The notes beneath the pieces were generated by a model. That model searched no databases. It was not told where the DNA came from and saw only the letters and a program-made list of their open reading frames with translations. From NCBI RefSeq assembly GCF_003205835.1, contig NZ_CP029773.1, positions 776,501 to 840,500 on the forward strand: 64,000 nucleotides of DNA, written 5' to 3'. Below, in pieces: positions 1 through 6,230 of this stretch (position 1 is the stretch's first letter; each line of letters begins with the position of its first letter). A program made the position numbers and the translations under genes. Origin of the DNA: Stenotrophomonas maltophilia (GTDB taxonomy: Bacteria > Pseudomonadota > Gammaproteobacteria > Xanthomonadales > Xanthomonadaceae).

Positions 1-540
1 CACATCGTCCGGTGCGCCACAACGGGCCAGATAGCCCGGGCTGGCCACCGTCACCCAGCGCAGCGGCCGCAAGGGCCGCGCGACGATGCGCTGGTCGGCG
101 ATGACGCCGGTGCGCAGCGCGGCATCGAAGCCTTCCTCGACCAGATCGACCAGGCGGTCGCTGAGCACCGCTTCCACCTGCAGCTGCGGATGCTGCTGCA
201 GCAACGGCGCCAGCATCGGCACCAGCACCTTGCGCCCGAACATCGACGGCGCACTGATCTTCAACGTGCCCGAGGGCGTGCACGGGCGGTCGGCCAGTTG
301 CCGCTCGGCATCGTCCAGGCCGGCCAGCAGCGGCGACACCTGTTCCACGAACTGGCGGCCATCCGGGGTCAGCGCCACGTTGCGGGTGTTCCGCTGCAGC
401 AGCTTCACCCCCAGCGTGGCTTCCAGCCGCCCGATCGCGCGCGACAGGCCGGACTGGCTCAGGCCCAGTTGGCCGGCGGCCACGGTGAAACTGCGCGCTT
501 CGGCCACCTGCACCAGCATGCGCACCGCATTGAGGTCCAT
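1..540 (-). CDS. LysR-family transcriptional regulator (3' end outside window)
   Basis: This minus-strand frame begins MDLNAVRMLVQVAEARSFT and continues with the classic LysR helix-turn-helix (AAGQLGLSQSGLSRAIGRLE, residues about 20-40). It then enters the substrate-binding domain (GTLKISAPSMFGRKVLVP). About 180 residues are present of the usual 290-310, and the gene runs off the left edge. The ATG at 540 is preferred because GGAG lies 5 nt upstream; an in-frame ATG at 555 is possible. It is divergent from the MFS exporter at 598, the usual arrangement for a LysR protein controlling its neighbour, so it probably regulates that exporter. The inducer is unknown. Confidence 0.93.
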   Translation of the reverse strand, partial: MDLNAVRMLVQVAEARSFTVAAGQLGLSQSGLSRAIGRLEATLGVKLLQRNTRNVALTPDGRQFVEQVSPLLAGLDDAERQLADRPCTPSGTLKISAPSMFGRKVLVPMLAPLLQQHPQLQVEAVLSDRLVDLVEEGFDAALRTGVIADQRIVARPLRPLRWVTVASPGYLARCGAPDDV

Positions 541-597
541 CGAAGCTCCATTCATGCCGAAAATCATGACAGATATGGTCGGGGAGGGGTTTATTGA

Positions 598-2064
598 TTG
601 GCTCGCATCAATGAGACTGCGCTCCCCCACCGCGCCAGACCGCCGATGCCTCCCCTCAAATACCCGCGCTGGGCGCTGACCCTGCTGGCCACCGCCCAGC
701 TGATCATTGCCCTGGATGCCACCATCATCTTCGTTGCCCTGCATGACATGGGCCGCGCGCTGCAGATCAACGCGCAGCAGCTGCAATGGGTGGTCAGTGC
801 CTACACCGTGGCCTTCGGCGGCAGCCTGCTGCTGGGCGGGCGCGCCGCCGACCTGATCGGCCGCCGCCGCTTCTACCGGCTGGGCATGCTGCTGTTCGCG
901 CTGGCCTCGCTGCTCGGTGCGCTGGCGCCGAACGCCACGCTGTTGATCATCGCGCGCGCGGCGCAGGGTATCGGTGCCGCGTTGCTGTTCCCGGCCACGC
1001 TGGCGCTGATCAACACGCTGTACGCGGAAGGCCCGGTGCGCAACCGCGCGCTGGCGATCTGGAGCATGGCCAGCGCGGTCGGCCTGGCGCTGGGCACGCT
1101 GCTCGGTGGCGTGCTGACCCAGGCGTTCGGCTGGCCGGCGGTGCTGGCGGTGATCGTGCCGCTGGCCACGGCGTGCGCGGTCGCAGCCGGTGCGTGGTTG
1201 CCGGCCGATGGTCCACGGGTGCGGGGCCGTTCATTCGATCTGGCCGGTTGCCTCACCGTCACGGCCGGCGGCAGCCTGCTGGTGACCACCCTGGTGCAAG
1301 GGCCGGAGTGGGGCTGGACGGCGCCGGCCACGCTCATCTGCCTGCTGCTTTCAGCCGTACTGTTGACGGTGTTCGTACAGATCGAAAAGCGCAGCCGTGA
1401 CCCGCTGATGCAGTTTGCGCTGCTGCGCCTGCCCGGCCTGCGCGCGGCACTCGGCCTGACCTTCGCCTTCATGAGCAGCTATGGCGTGCAGTACTACTTC
1501 CTGGCGCTCTACTTCCAGGATGGCTATGGCTGGAGCCCGCTGCAGGCCGGTATGGCCTTCCTGCTGCCGACATTGGTGTGCACCTTCGGCATCCGGATTG
1601 CCGAACGCATGCTGCAGCGCCGTTCGCCACGGCAGGTGCTGGCCTGGGGCTTCGCCGCAGGTGCCGTCGGCATCGCCGCAGTGGCGCTGGCGATGCCGCA
1701 TGGCGCCAGCTACTGGCCGCTGTTGCCGGGCATCGTGGTGCTCAGCGTCGGCCAGGGCATGAGCTGGACGGCGATGTGGATCGTGGCCGGGCAGGGCGTG
1801 CCGGGGCCGCAGCAAGGCGTTGCGTCCGGCATGGCGGCCACTGCCCAGCAGATCGGCGGCGCCTTGGGACTGGCGGTACTGGTGATGATCGCCAACGCTG
1901 CGCGCGGCACGCAGGCGGCAACCAGCCCGGATGCCCTGCAGGGCATGGTCAACGCACAGTACGGCGCTGCGCTGTTCGCCGCGCTCGGCGTGGTGATCGC
2001 GCTGGGCCTGCGCCCGGCGCCGGTAGACTCGGCAGCGACTGCCTGCCTGAGCACCGACGCATGA
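598..2064 (+). CDS. MFS transporter, DHA2 (EmrB/QacA-like) drug exporter
   Basis: A 488-residue membrane protein with about 14 hydrophobic segments, as in DHA2 drug:proton antiporters. Early motifs fit the major facilitator superfamily: ALDATIIFVALHDM in helix 1 and GGRAADLIGRRRFYRLGM in the helix 2-3 loop. It should export toxic compounds across the inner membrane using the proton gradient. The TTG at 598 has a strong GGGGAGGGG Shine-Dalgarno 8 nt upstream. The ATG at 646 (MPPLKYPRWAL) is the alternative start but lacks an obvious ribosome site. It is divergent from the LysR gene, and its TGA overlaps the next ATG (ATGA). The substrate cannot be read from sequence. Confidence 0.9.
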   Translation: MARINETALPHRARPPMPPLKYPRWALTLLATAQLIIALDATIIFVALHDMGRALQINAQQLQWVVSAYTVAFGGSLLLGGRAADLIGRRRFYRLGMLLFALASLLGALAPNATLLIIARAAQGIGAALLFPATLALINTLYAEGPVRNRALAIWSMASAVGLALGTLLGGVLTQAFGWPAVLAVIVPLATACAVAAGAWLPADGPRVRGRSFDLAGCLTVTAGGSLLVTTLVQGPEWGWTAPATLICLLLSAVLLTVFVQIEKRSRDPLMQFALLRLPGLRAALGLTFAFMSSYGVQYYFLALYFQDGYGWSPLQAGMAFLLPTLVCTFGIRIAERMLQRRSPRQVLAWGFAAGAVGIAAVALAMPHGASYWPLLPGIVVLSVGQGMSWTAMWIVAGQGVPGPQQGVASGMAATAQQIGGALGLAVLVMIANAARGTQAATSPDALQGMVNAQYGAALFAALGVVIALGLRPAPVDSAATACLSTDA

Positions 2065-2732
2065 TCGAACTGCTGGACCTGCAACAGACCCTGCATGCCT
2101 TCGCTGCCTGCAACGATGACGATGCGGTGTGGAATGCCTTCGGCTGGGTGATGGCGAGCGACGAGGACCTGCTGGCGGCACGGTTGTGGTTGCCGTCATC
2201 CAGTGATGAAGCGCTGGATGACGACGGCGAGCGATCGGCCGCTTCGGCAGCGATGGGGCTGTTCCCGTATCTTGAGCCGGCCACGTTTGCCGACGTGCTG
2301 GATGTGCAGAAGCGGCAACGCCCGCTGTCGTCGCTGCAGGACTACGCGCAGGCGCTGGCCTACTACGCCGAGTACGACGCATTCCAGCAGGTCGAGGGTA
2401 TCGACGAGGCCCTGGGCGAAGCGGGTGCTGAAGCACTGGCGGCGGCGCGCGAGGCAGGGGTGGGCGAAGGCATCTTCGCTTCGTTCGACCTGTGCCTGGT
2501 GGCGTGCCCGGCAGACCAGCTGAAGGCCGCTGCGCAGCGCGTGGCGCGCCTGCTGGAGATGCCGGTGGGCGAGGCGCTGGCGTGCTGCCGCGCGTTGCCG
2601 CTGGTGCTGGGTGAAGCGCTGGATCGTCGCCGTGCGCAGGCGATCAAGGATCAGTTCGAAGCGATCGGTGCGACCGTGCAGGTGCACGGGTTCAAGCCGT
2701 TCCCGTGGATGGATGCGCCCGAATTGCGGTAG
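2061..2732 (+). CDS. Uncharacterised 223-aa protein with an L7/L12-like C-terminal segment
   Basis: An acidic, soluble protein starting MIELLDLQQTLHAFAACNDD; I do not recognise a named family with certainty. The ATG overlaps the MFS stop (ATGA), so the two are probably co-translated. The last 70 residues show the spacing of the ribosomal L7/L12 C-terminal domain: hydrophobic FDLCLVACP, an alternating helix, then AIKDQFEAIGATVQV, which matches [14 protein letters not shown] in rplL of this same window. This suggests a shared alpha/beta fold, not ribosomal function. The stop codon TAG is supplied by the GTAG head of a SMAG hairpin at 2729. The 3' end is repeated downstream at 2874-2961. Confidence 0.75.
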   Translation: MIELLDLQQTLHAFAACNDDDAVWNAFGWVMASDEDLLAARLWLPSSSDEALDDDGERSAASAAMGLFPYLEPATFADVLDVQKRQRPLSSLQDYAQALAYYAEYDAFQQVEGIDEALGEAGAEALAAAREAGVGEGIFASFDLCLVACPADQLKAAAQRVARLLEMPVGEALACCRALPLVLGEALDRRRAQAIKDQFEAIGATVQVHGFKPFPWMDAPELR

Positions 2733-2801
2733 TGCCGGCCGCTGGCCGGCAACCCCGGGTCCGTTGAATCATTGCAGTTGCCGGCCAGCGGCCGGCACTA
2801 C
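2729..2801. repeat. Inverted pair of SMAG/REP hairpins
   Basis: GTAGTGCCGGCCGCTGGCCG at 2729 and its inverted partner ending GGCACTAC at 2801 enclose a 27-bp spacer. Each unit is a GTAG-headed hairpin, the form described for S. maltophilia SMAG elements. The TAG of the first GTAG is the stop codon of the 2061-2732 gene. Confidence 0.85.
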
Positions 2802-2815
2802 CAAGCCTGGGTAAA

Positions 2816-2873
2816 TCACCCGGCGGCCAGCAGCTGCGGTTGCAGCGCGCCGAAGATCCGCGCCAGCCGCTCC
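2816..2873 (-). pseudogene. Duplicated C-terminal tail of the N-formylglutamate amidohydrolase-like gene
   Basis: The last 19 codons of the 3045-3842 gene, ending LQPQLLAAG and a stop, appear a second time in unit A of the 229-bp duplication. One codon differs (GALQ here, GVLQ in the intact gene). The fragment has no start codon or upstream coding sequence, so it is a relic. Confidence 0.85.
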
Positions 2874-2961
2874 CAAGGATGACTTCGACGCCACCGGTGC
2901 GACCGTGCAGGTGCACGGGTTCAAGCCGTTCCCGTGGATGGATGCGCCCGAATTGCGGTAG
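2874..2961 (+). pseudogene. Duplicated 3' tail of the 2061-2732 gene
   Basis: This stretch encodes KDDFDATGATVQVHGF and continues to PELR and a TAG stop, matching the end of the 2061-2732 protein (KDQFEAIGATVQVHGF to PELR). It has no start codon or 5' part. Four of its first residues differ from the intact gene and the rest are identical. Confidence 0.85.
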
Positions 2962-3030
2962 TGCCGGCCGCTGGCCGGCAACCCCAGGTCCGTTGAATCA
3001 TTGCAGTTGCCGGCCAGCGGCCGGCACTAC
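2958..3030. repeat. Second copy of the inverted SMAG pair
   Basis: It is identical in structure to the pair at 2729-2801, shifted by exactly 229 bp as part of the tandem duplication. The spacer differs by one base (CCCCAGG here, CCCCGGG in the first copy). Confidence 0.85.
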
Positions 3031-3044
3031 CAAGCCTGGGTAAA

Positions 3045-3842
3045 TCACCCGGCGGCCAGCAGCTGCGGTTGCAGCACGCCGAAGATCCGCGCCAGCCGCT
3101 CCGCCCATGCCTGCTGCCCGGCGGCATCGGCGATCAGGTCCTGGCGGATCTCCAGTTCCACATGCACCAGCCCGCGGCCTTCGCCATGCACCGGCACCGC
3201 GTAGTCGCTGGTGCTGCTGACCGAATACGGTTCGTTGTCGCCCACCACCAGGTCGCCTTCGTCGCGCAGTGCCTGCAGCAGTGCATGCGCGAACCGCGTG
3301 TCCTGGTGGTACAGCACGCCGGCATGCCACGGCCGCTGCATGCCGTTCATCGTTGGCGTGAAGCTGTGCATCATCACCAGCAGGGTAGGGCGACCGGCAT
3401 CGCGGCGTGCGTCCAGTTCCGCGTCGATGCGTGCGTGGTACGGCGCGTGGATCGCATCAATGCGCTGTTGCCGCTGCGCCGCCGACAGCCCGGCATTGCC
3501 CGGGACCACGGTGTGGTCGCTCACGTCCGGGATCAGTGTGGGCGAGGCCAGCGGGCGGTTGCAGTCGATCAGCAGCCGCGAATAGGTCTGTTCGATTGCC
3601 CAGGCATCCAGCCGTTCGGCCAGTGCGCGGGTGGTGCCGGCAATGCCGATGTCCCAGCCGATGTGGCGATCCAGTTCGACCTGCGGCAAGCCCAGGCCGG
3701 CGAGGGCACGCGGCACCTGCTGGCCGGCGTGGTCGGCCAGCAGCAGGTACGGCGACGCGCCCTGCGCCCGGTGGATCGCGTAGATTGCCGGATCATCGGC
3801 GCCAAGCAGCGCCGGCAGTGCATGCAGATCGGCGTCAGCCAC
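3045..3842 (-). CDS. N-formylglutamate amidohydrolase family protein
   Basis: A 265-residue soluble protein resembling the N-formylglutamate deformylase (HutG) family of Zn hydrolases. The N-terminal SPYLLLADHAGQQVP, the central DCNRPLASPTLIPDVSDHTVVPGN and the VMMHSFTPTMNG segment carry the His/Asp/Arg residues typical of the family. The Arg/Tyr-rich tail includes NEPYSV and HVELEIRQDL. There are no other hut genes nearby, so a role in histidine degradation is unproven and the true substrate may be another N-acyl amino acid. It is the last gene of a four-gene minus-strand cluster; its ATG at 3842 overlaps the end of the NUDIX gene by 8 bp. Its final codons are duplicated downstream at 2816-2873. 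Confidence 0.85.
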   Translation of the reverse strand: MADADLHALPALLGADDPAIYAIHRAQGASPYLLLADHAGQQVPRALAGLGLPQVELDRHIGWDIGIAGTTRALAERLDAWAIEQTYSRLLIDCNRPLASPTLIPDVSDHTVVPGNAGLSAAQRQQRIDAIHAPYHARIDAELDARRDAGRPTLLVMMHSFTPTMNGMQRPWHAGVLYHQDTRFAHALLQALRDEGDLVVGDNEPYSVSSTSDYAVPVHGEGRGLVHVELEIRQDLIADAAGQQAWAERLARIFGVLQPQLLAAG

Positions 3843-4389
3843 GCGGGCGCCCGTCCAGGTGGTGCTCGATCATCCACAGGCCGGCCCACAGCTTGGCATC
3901 CAGCTCGTAGCCTTCGCCCATCTTCTGCACCAGCCACGCCGCCGCCTGCGCGCGCGGAATCTCGTGCACGGTGATGTCTTCGCTGTCATCGCCGCCACCT
4001 TCGCCGATCCGGCGCAGGCCGGTGGCGCGTACGAAGGCGATCTTCTCGCTGCTGGCACCGGACGACGTCGGGCCGATCATCAGCACTTCGGCGTGATCGG
4101 CGGTCCAGCCGGTTTCTTCTTCCAGTTCGCGCACAGCCGAGACTTCGATCGACTCGCCGGCATCGATGTCGCCGACCAGGCCGGCCGGCATCTCGATGGT
4201 CGGGGCCTGCAACGGCACGCGGAACTGTTCGACGAACAGCACGTTGTCCTCGGGGGTGACGGCGATGATGATCGCCGCCAGGCCACCGGCGTGGGTGCGT
4301 TCGCTGTATTCCCAGGTGCCGCGCACCAGCATGCGCTGGTACTTGCCTTCATAGACGACGCGCGGGGCTTCGGTGTTGCGCTGGCTCAT
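3835..4389 (-). CDS. NUDIX hydrolase, ADP-ribose pyrophosphatase-like
   Basis: A 184-residue protein carrying a perfect Nudix box, GDIDAGESIEVSAVREL followed by EEETGW, where the two Glu pairs bind Mg2+. A preceding VLFVEQFRVPL and a downstream GPTSSGASSEKI resemble the NudF/YffH subgroup that cleaves ADP-ribose or sugar nucleotides. MSQRNTEAPR at 4389 is chosen as the start because it overlaps the stop of the exonuclease gene (ATGA); an upstream in-frame ATG would add 31 low-complexity residues. It probably acts in nucleotide housekeeping. The exact substrate cannot be deduced. Confidence 0.9.
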   Translation of the reverse strand: MSQRNTEAPRVVYEGKYQRMLVRGTWEYSERTHAGGLAAIIIAVTPEDNVLFVEQFRVPLQAPTIEMPAGLVGDIDAGESIEVSAVRELEEETGWTADHAEVLMIGPTSSGASSEKIAFVRATGLRRIGEGGGDDSEDITVHEIPRAQAAAWLVQKMGEGYELDAKLWAGLWMIEHHLDGRPRG

Positions 4390-5321
4390 GCGGGCTCGCT
4401 GTGGGTGGGAAGAGGGTCGGCCACGCCGGCGGCATCGAACAGCCGGCGGCGGGTCATCGGGCCGAAGCGCAGGGTCTGGCACAGGCCGCCGAGCAGCTCC
4501 GGGTCGGCGGCCTGGCGCAGCAGCCCAGGCTGGCTGCCCTCCAGCGGCGCGTCCAGCGCGATGGTGGTCAGCTGGCGCCAGAGCTGGGCGTGCTCGCGCT
4601 GCTCGCGCAGGCGCACCGCCATCTGTGCGGCGCCGCGCAGGCGCAGGAACGGCACTTCGTCCAGGCGTTCGTACAGCGCATCCATGCTGCCGAAGTGGGC
4701 CAGCAGCACGGCGGCGGACTTGCTGCCGACGCCACTGACACCGGGAATGTTGTCCACGGCGTCACCGCACAGTGCCAGGTAATCGGCGATCTGGTGCGCG
4801 TGCACGCCGTGCCGCGCCTTTACGCCCGCCACGTCCCAGCGTTGGTTGCGCGCGTAGTCCCACTGCTCGTCGTGGTCGAGCAGCAGCTGCGACAGGTCCT
4901 TGTCGGCGGAGATGATCACCCCGCGATGGCTGCCACGGTGCACGTGCAGCGCACTGCCGATCAGGTCGTCGGCCTCGTACTCGTGGTGGGCCAGGACGGC
5001 CAGGCCGAGTGCCGCGCACAAGGCCTTGCAGTGCACGAACTGGCGCTTGAGCGCTTCCGGCGCCGGGTCACGGTTGGCCTTGTAGGCCGGATACAGGCGA
5101 TGGCGGAAGCCGCTGTCCAGTGCTTCGTCGAAGGCGATGGCGATGTGCTGCGGACGCTCGCGTTCGAGCAGATCGAGCAGGAAGCGGGCGAAGCCGTGCA
5201 CGGCGTTGGTCGGCCAGCCCTGCGCGTCCTGGAACTGGTCTGGCAGCGAATGCCAGGCGCGGAACACGTAGATGCTGGCATCAACCAGGTACAGCGACGA
5301 CGGCGGAGCCGGCAGGGTCAT
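4386..5321 (-). CDS. 5'-3' exonuclease / flap endonuclease-like protein
   Basis: A 311-residue stand-alone relative of the DNA polymerase I 5' nuclease domain (ExoIX/Xni-like). Metal-binding and helical-arch motifs are visible: LYLVDASIYVFRAWHSL, IAFDEALDSGFRH, YPAYKANRDPAPE, EADDLIGS and ISADKDLSQLL. The helix-3-turn-helix DNA-binding motif follows as DAVDNIPGVSGVGSKSA. It is expected to trim 5' flaps in replication or repair. The start is MTLPAPPSSLYLVD at 5321, which overlaps the stop of the nitroreductase gene (ATGA). A longer upstream frame is out-of-register low-complexity sequence and was not used. Confidence 0.88.
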   Translation of the reverse strand: MTLPAPPSSLYLVDASIYVFRAWHSLPDQFQDAQGWPTNAVHGFARFLLDLLERERPQHIAIAFDEALDSGFRHRLYPAYKANRDPAPEALKRQFVHCKALCAALGLAVLAHHEYEADDLIGSALHVHRGSHRGVIISADKDLSQLLLDHDEQWDYARNQRWDVAGVKARHGVHAHQIADYLALCGDAVDNIPGVSGVGSKSAAVLLAHFGSMDALYERLDEVPFLRLRGAAQMAVRLREQREHAQLWRQLTTIALDAPLEGSQPGLLRQAADPELLGGLCQTLRFGPMTRRRLFDAAGVADPLPTHSEPA

Positions 5322-5917
5322 GCCGGCGGCGTCCAGTCGCGCAGCAGGGCCACCGGGTCGGGGCGCTCGCGCTCGGGCACGGCGGCCTTGGGTGTACCGA
5401 TGTGGATGAAACCGGCGATCCGCTCGCCCTCGGCCAGGCCCAGATGGGCCTGCACGACTGGATCGAAGGCCATCCAGGCGGTCAGCCACTGCGCGCCGAA
5501 GCCCAGCGCCTGCGCGGCCTGCAGCAATGCGAAGCAGACGCAGCCGGCGGTCATCAGCTGTTCCTGCTCGGGCACCTTCGGGTCCGGACGCGGGCTGGCC
5601 ACCACCACGATCACCAGCGGCGCATGGCTGAAACGCTGGCGGTCCTTCTCGAACACCGCCTCGCCAGCCTGCGGGTCGCGCTGGCGGCTTCGCTCGGCCA
5701 GGAAGTCGCCCAGAGTGTGACGTGCATCGCCGGCGATCTTCAGGAAGCGGAAGGGCACGCGCTTGCCGTGGTCGGGCACACGCACCGCCGAGGCCAGCAT
5801 CCGCTGCAGGGTGGCCGGGTCCGGTCCAGGCTCGCCCAGTTGCCGCGAGGGCACTGAGCGGCGGGCATCCAGGGCGAGCAGGGCGGCGGGGTCGGGCATG
5901 GAGTCTGAACCGGTCAT
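5318..5917 (-). CDS. Nitroreductase family protein (YdjA-like, FMN)
   Basis: About 199 residues, close to the length of small YdjA-type nitroreductases. The N-terminal RRSVPSRQLGEPGPD and SAVRVPDHGKRVPFRF resemble the FMN-binding start of the family, and GAQWLTAWMA and AGFIHIGTPKA fit its C-terminal half. It should be a flavin-dependent NAD(P)H oxidoreductase. Possible starts are GTG 5920, ATG 5917 and ATG 5899. A perfect TATAAT lies at 5930-5935 on the minus strand, only 13-18 nt from the first two, so the transcript is nearly leaderless unless ATG 5899 is used. It is first in the four-gene overlapping cluster. Confidence 0.85.
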   Translation of the reverse strand: MTGSDSMPDPAALLALDARRSVPSRQLGEPGPDPATLQRMLASAVRVPDHGKRVPFRFLKIAGDARHTLGDFLAERSRQRDPQAGEAVFEKDRQRFSHAPLVIVVVASPRPDPKVPEQEQLMTAGCVCFALLQAAQALGFGAQWLTAWMAFDPVVQAHLGLAEGERIAGFIHIGTPKAAVPERERPDPVALLRDWTPPA

Positions 5918-5929
5918 CACGGGTATTTG

Positions 5930-5935
5930 ATTATA
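5930..5935 (-). promoter_or_regulatory. Consensus -10 box for the nitroreductase-to-amidohydrolase cluster
   Basis: The minus strand reads TATAAT exactly. No convincing -35 lies 16-18 bp upstream, since the TTGACC nearby is only 8 bp away. The initiation site would fall within a few bases of the GTG/ATG start codons. Confidence 0.45.
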
Positions 5936-6153
5936 GTCGGGGTGGTCAAAGACGCCGTTTGTGTCGCGTCCGGACCTTGAATATCAAACTGTGATGAACG
6001 TCATGCCACTGGCGGGAAACGGACGACCGCTTCCCCTCGCCTCGCAGGCCTTGCACGGCTTACGATATCTATCTTGCCGGGCCGCCGGTCATGAGGTTTG
6101 AAGTGAGGACTGTTTCACTGTCCGCGACGGGCTGGCCGGCCTACCATCGACAT

Positions 6154-6176
6154 ACCGGTACATGGGGTGTACCGGT
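6154..6176. promoter_or_regulatory. Perfect inverted repeat upstream of the DUF1631 gene
   Basis: ACCGGTACA and TGTACCGGT form a perfect 9-bp dyad separated by TGGGG, 54 bp before the ATG at 6231. It is not a GTAG-headed repeat and has no T tract, so an operator is more likely than a terminator. The rest of the gap 5921-6230 shows nothing else I can name. Confidence 0.5.
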
Positions 6177-6230
6177 CGTCGCGATGTCCATGCTGTCTGT
6201 CGTACCAGAGAAGGTGGGGAGCCTTCCCGA

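Larger units (their letters stand above)
2645..3102. repeat. 229-bp tandem duplication across a convergent gene junction
   Basis: Unit A is 2645-2873 and unit B is 2874-3102, an exact 229-bp offset. Each unit holds the last 28 codons of the upstream plus-strand gene, an inverted SMAG pair, and the last 19 codons of the minus-strand amidohydrolase. From 2666 on I find only two mismatches in about 208 bp. The first 14 bp after the shared CAAGGAT differ at five positions, so divergence is concentrated at one end. No transposase or target-site duplication is visible. Confidence 0.92.

Noticed and set aside
5936..5950. A TTGACC -35 box paired with TATAAT at 5930-5935.
   Set aside because: The spacer would be only 8 bp, too short for a sigma-70 promoter.
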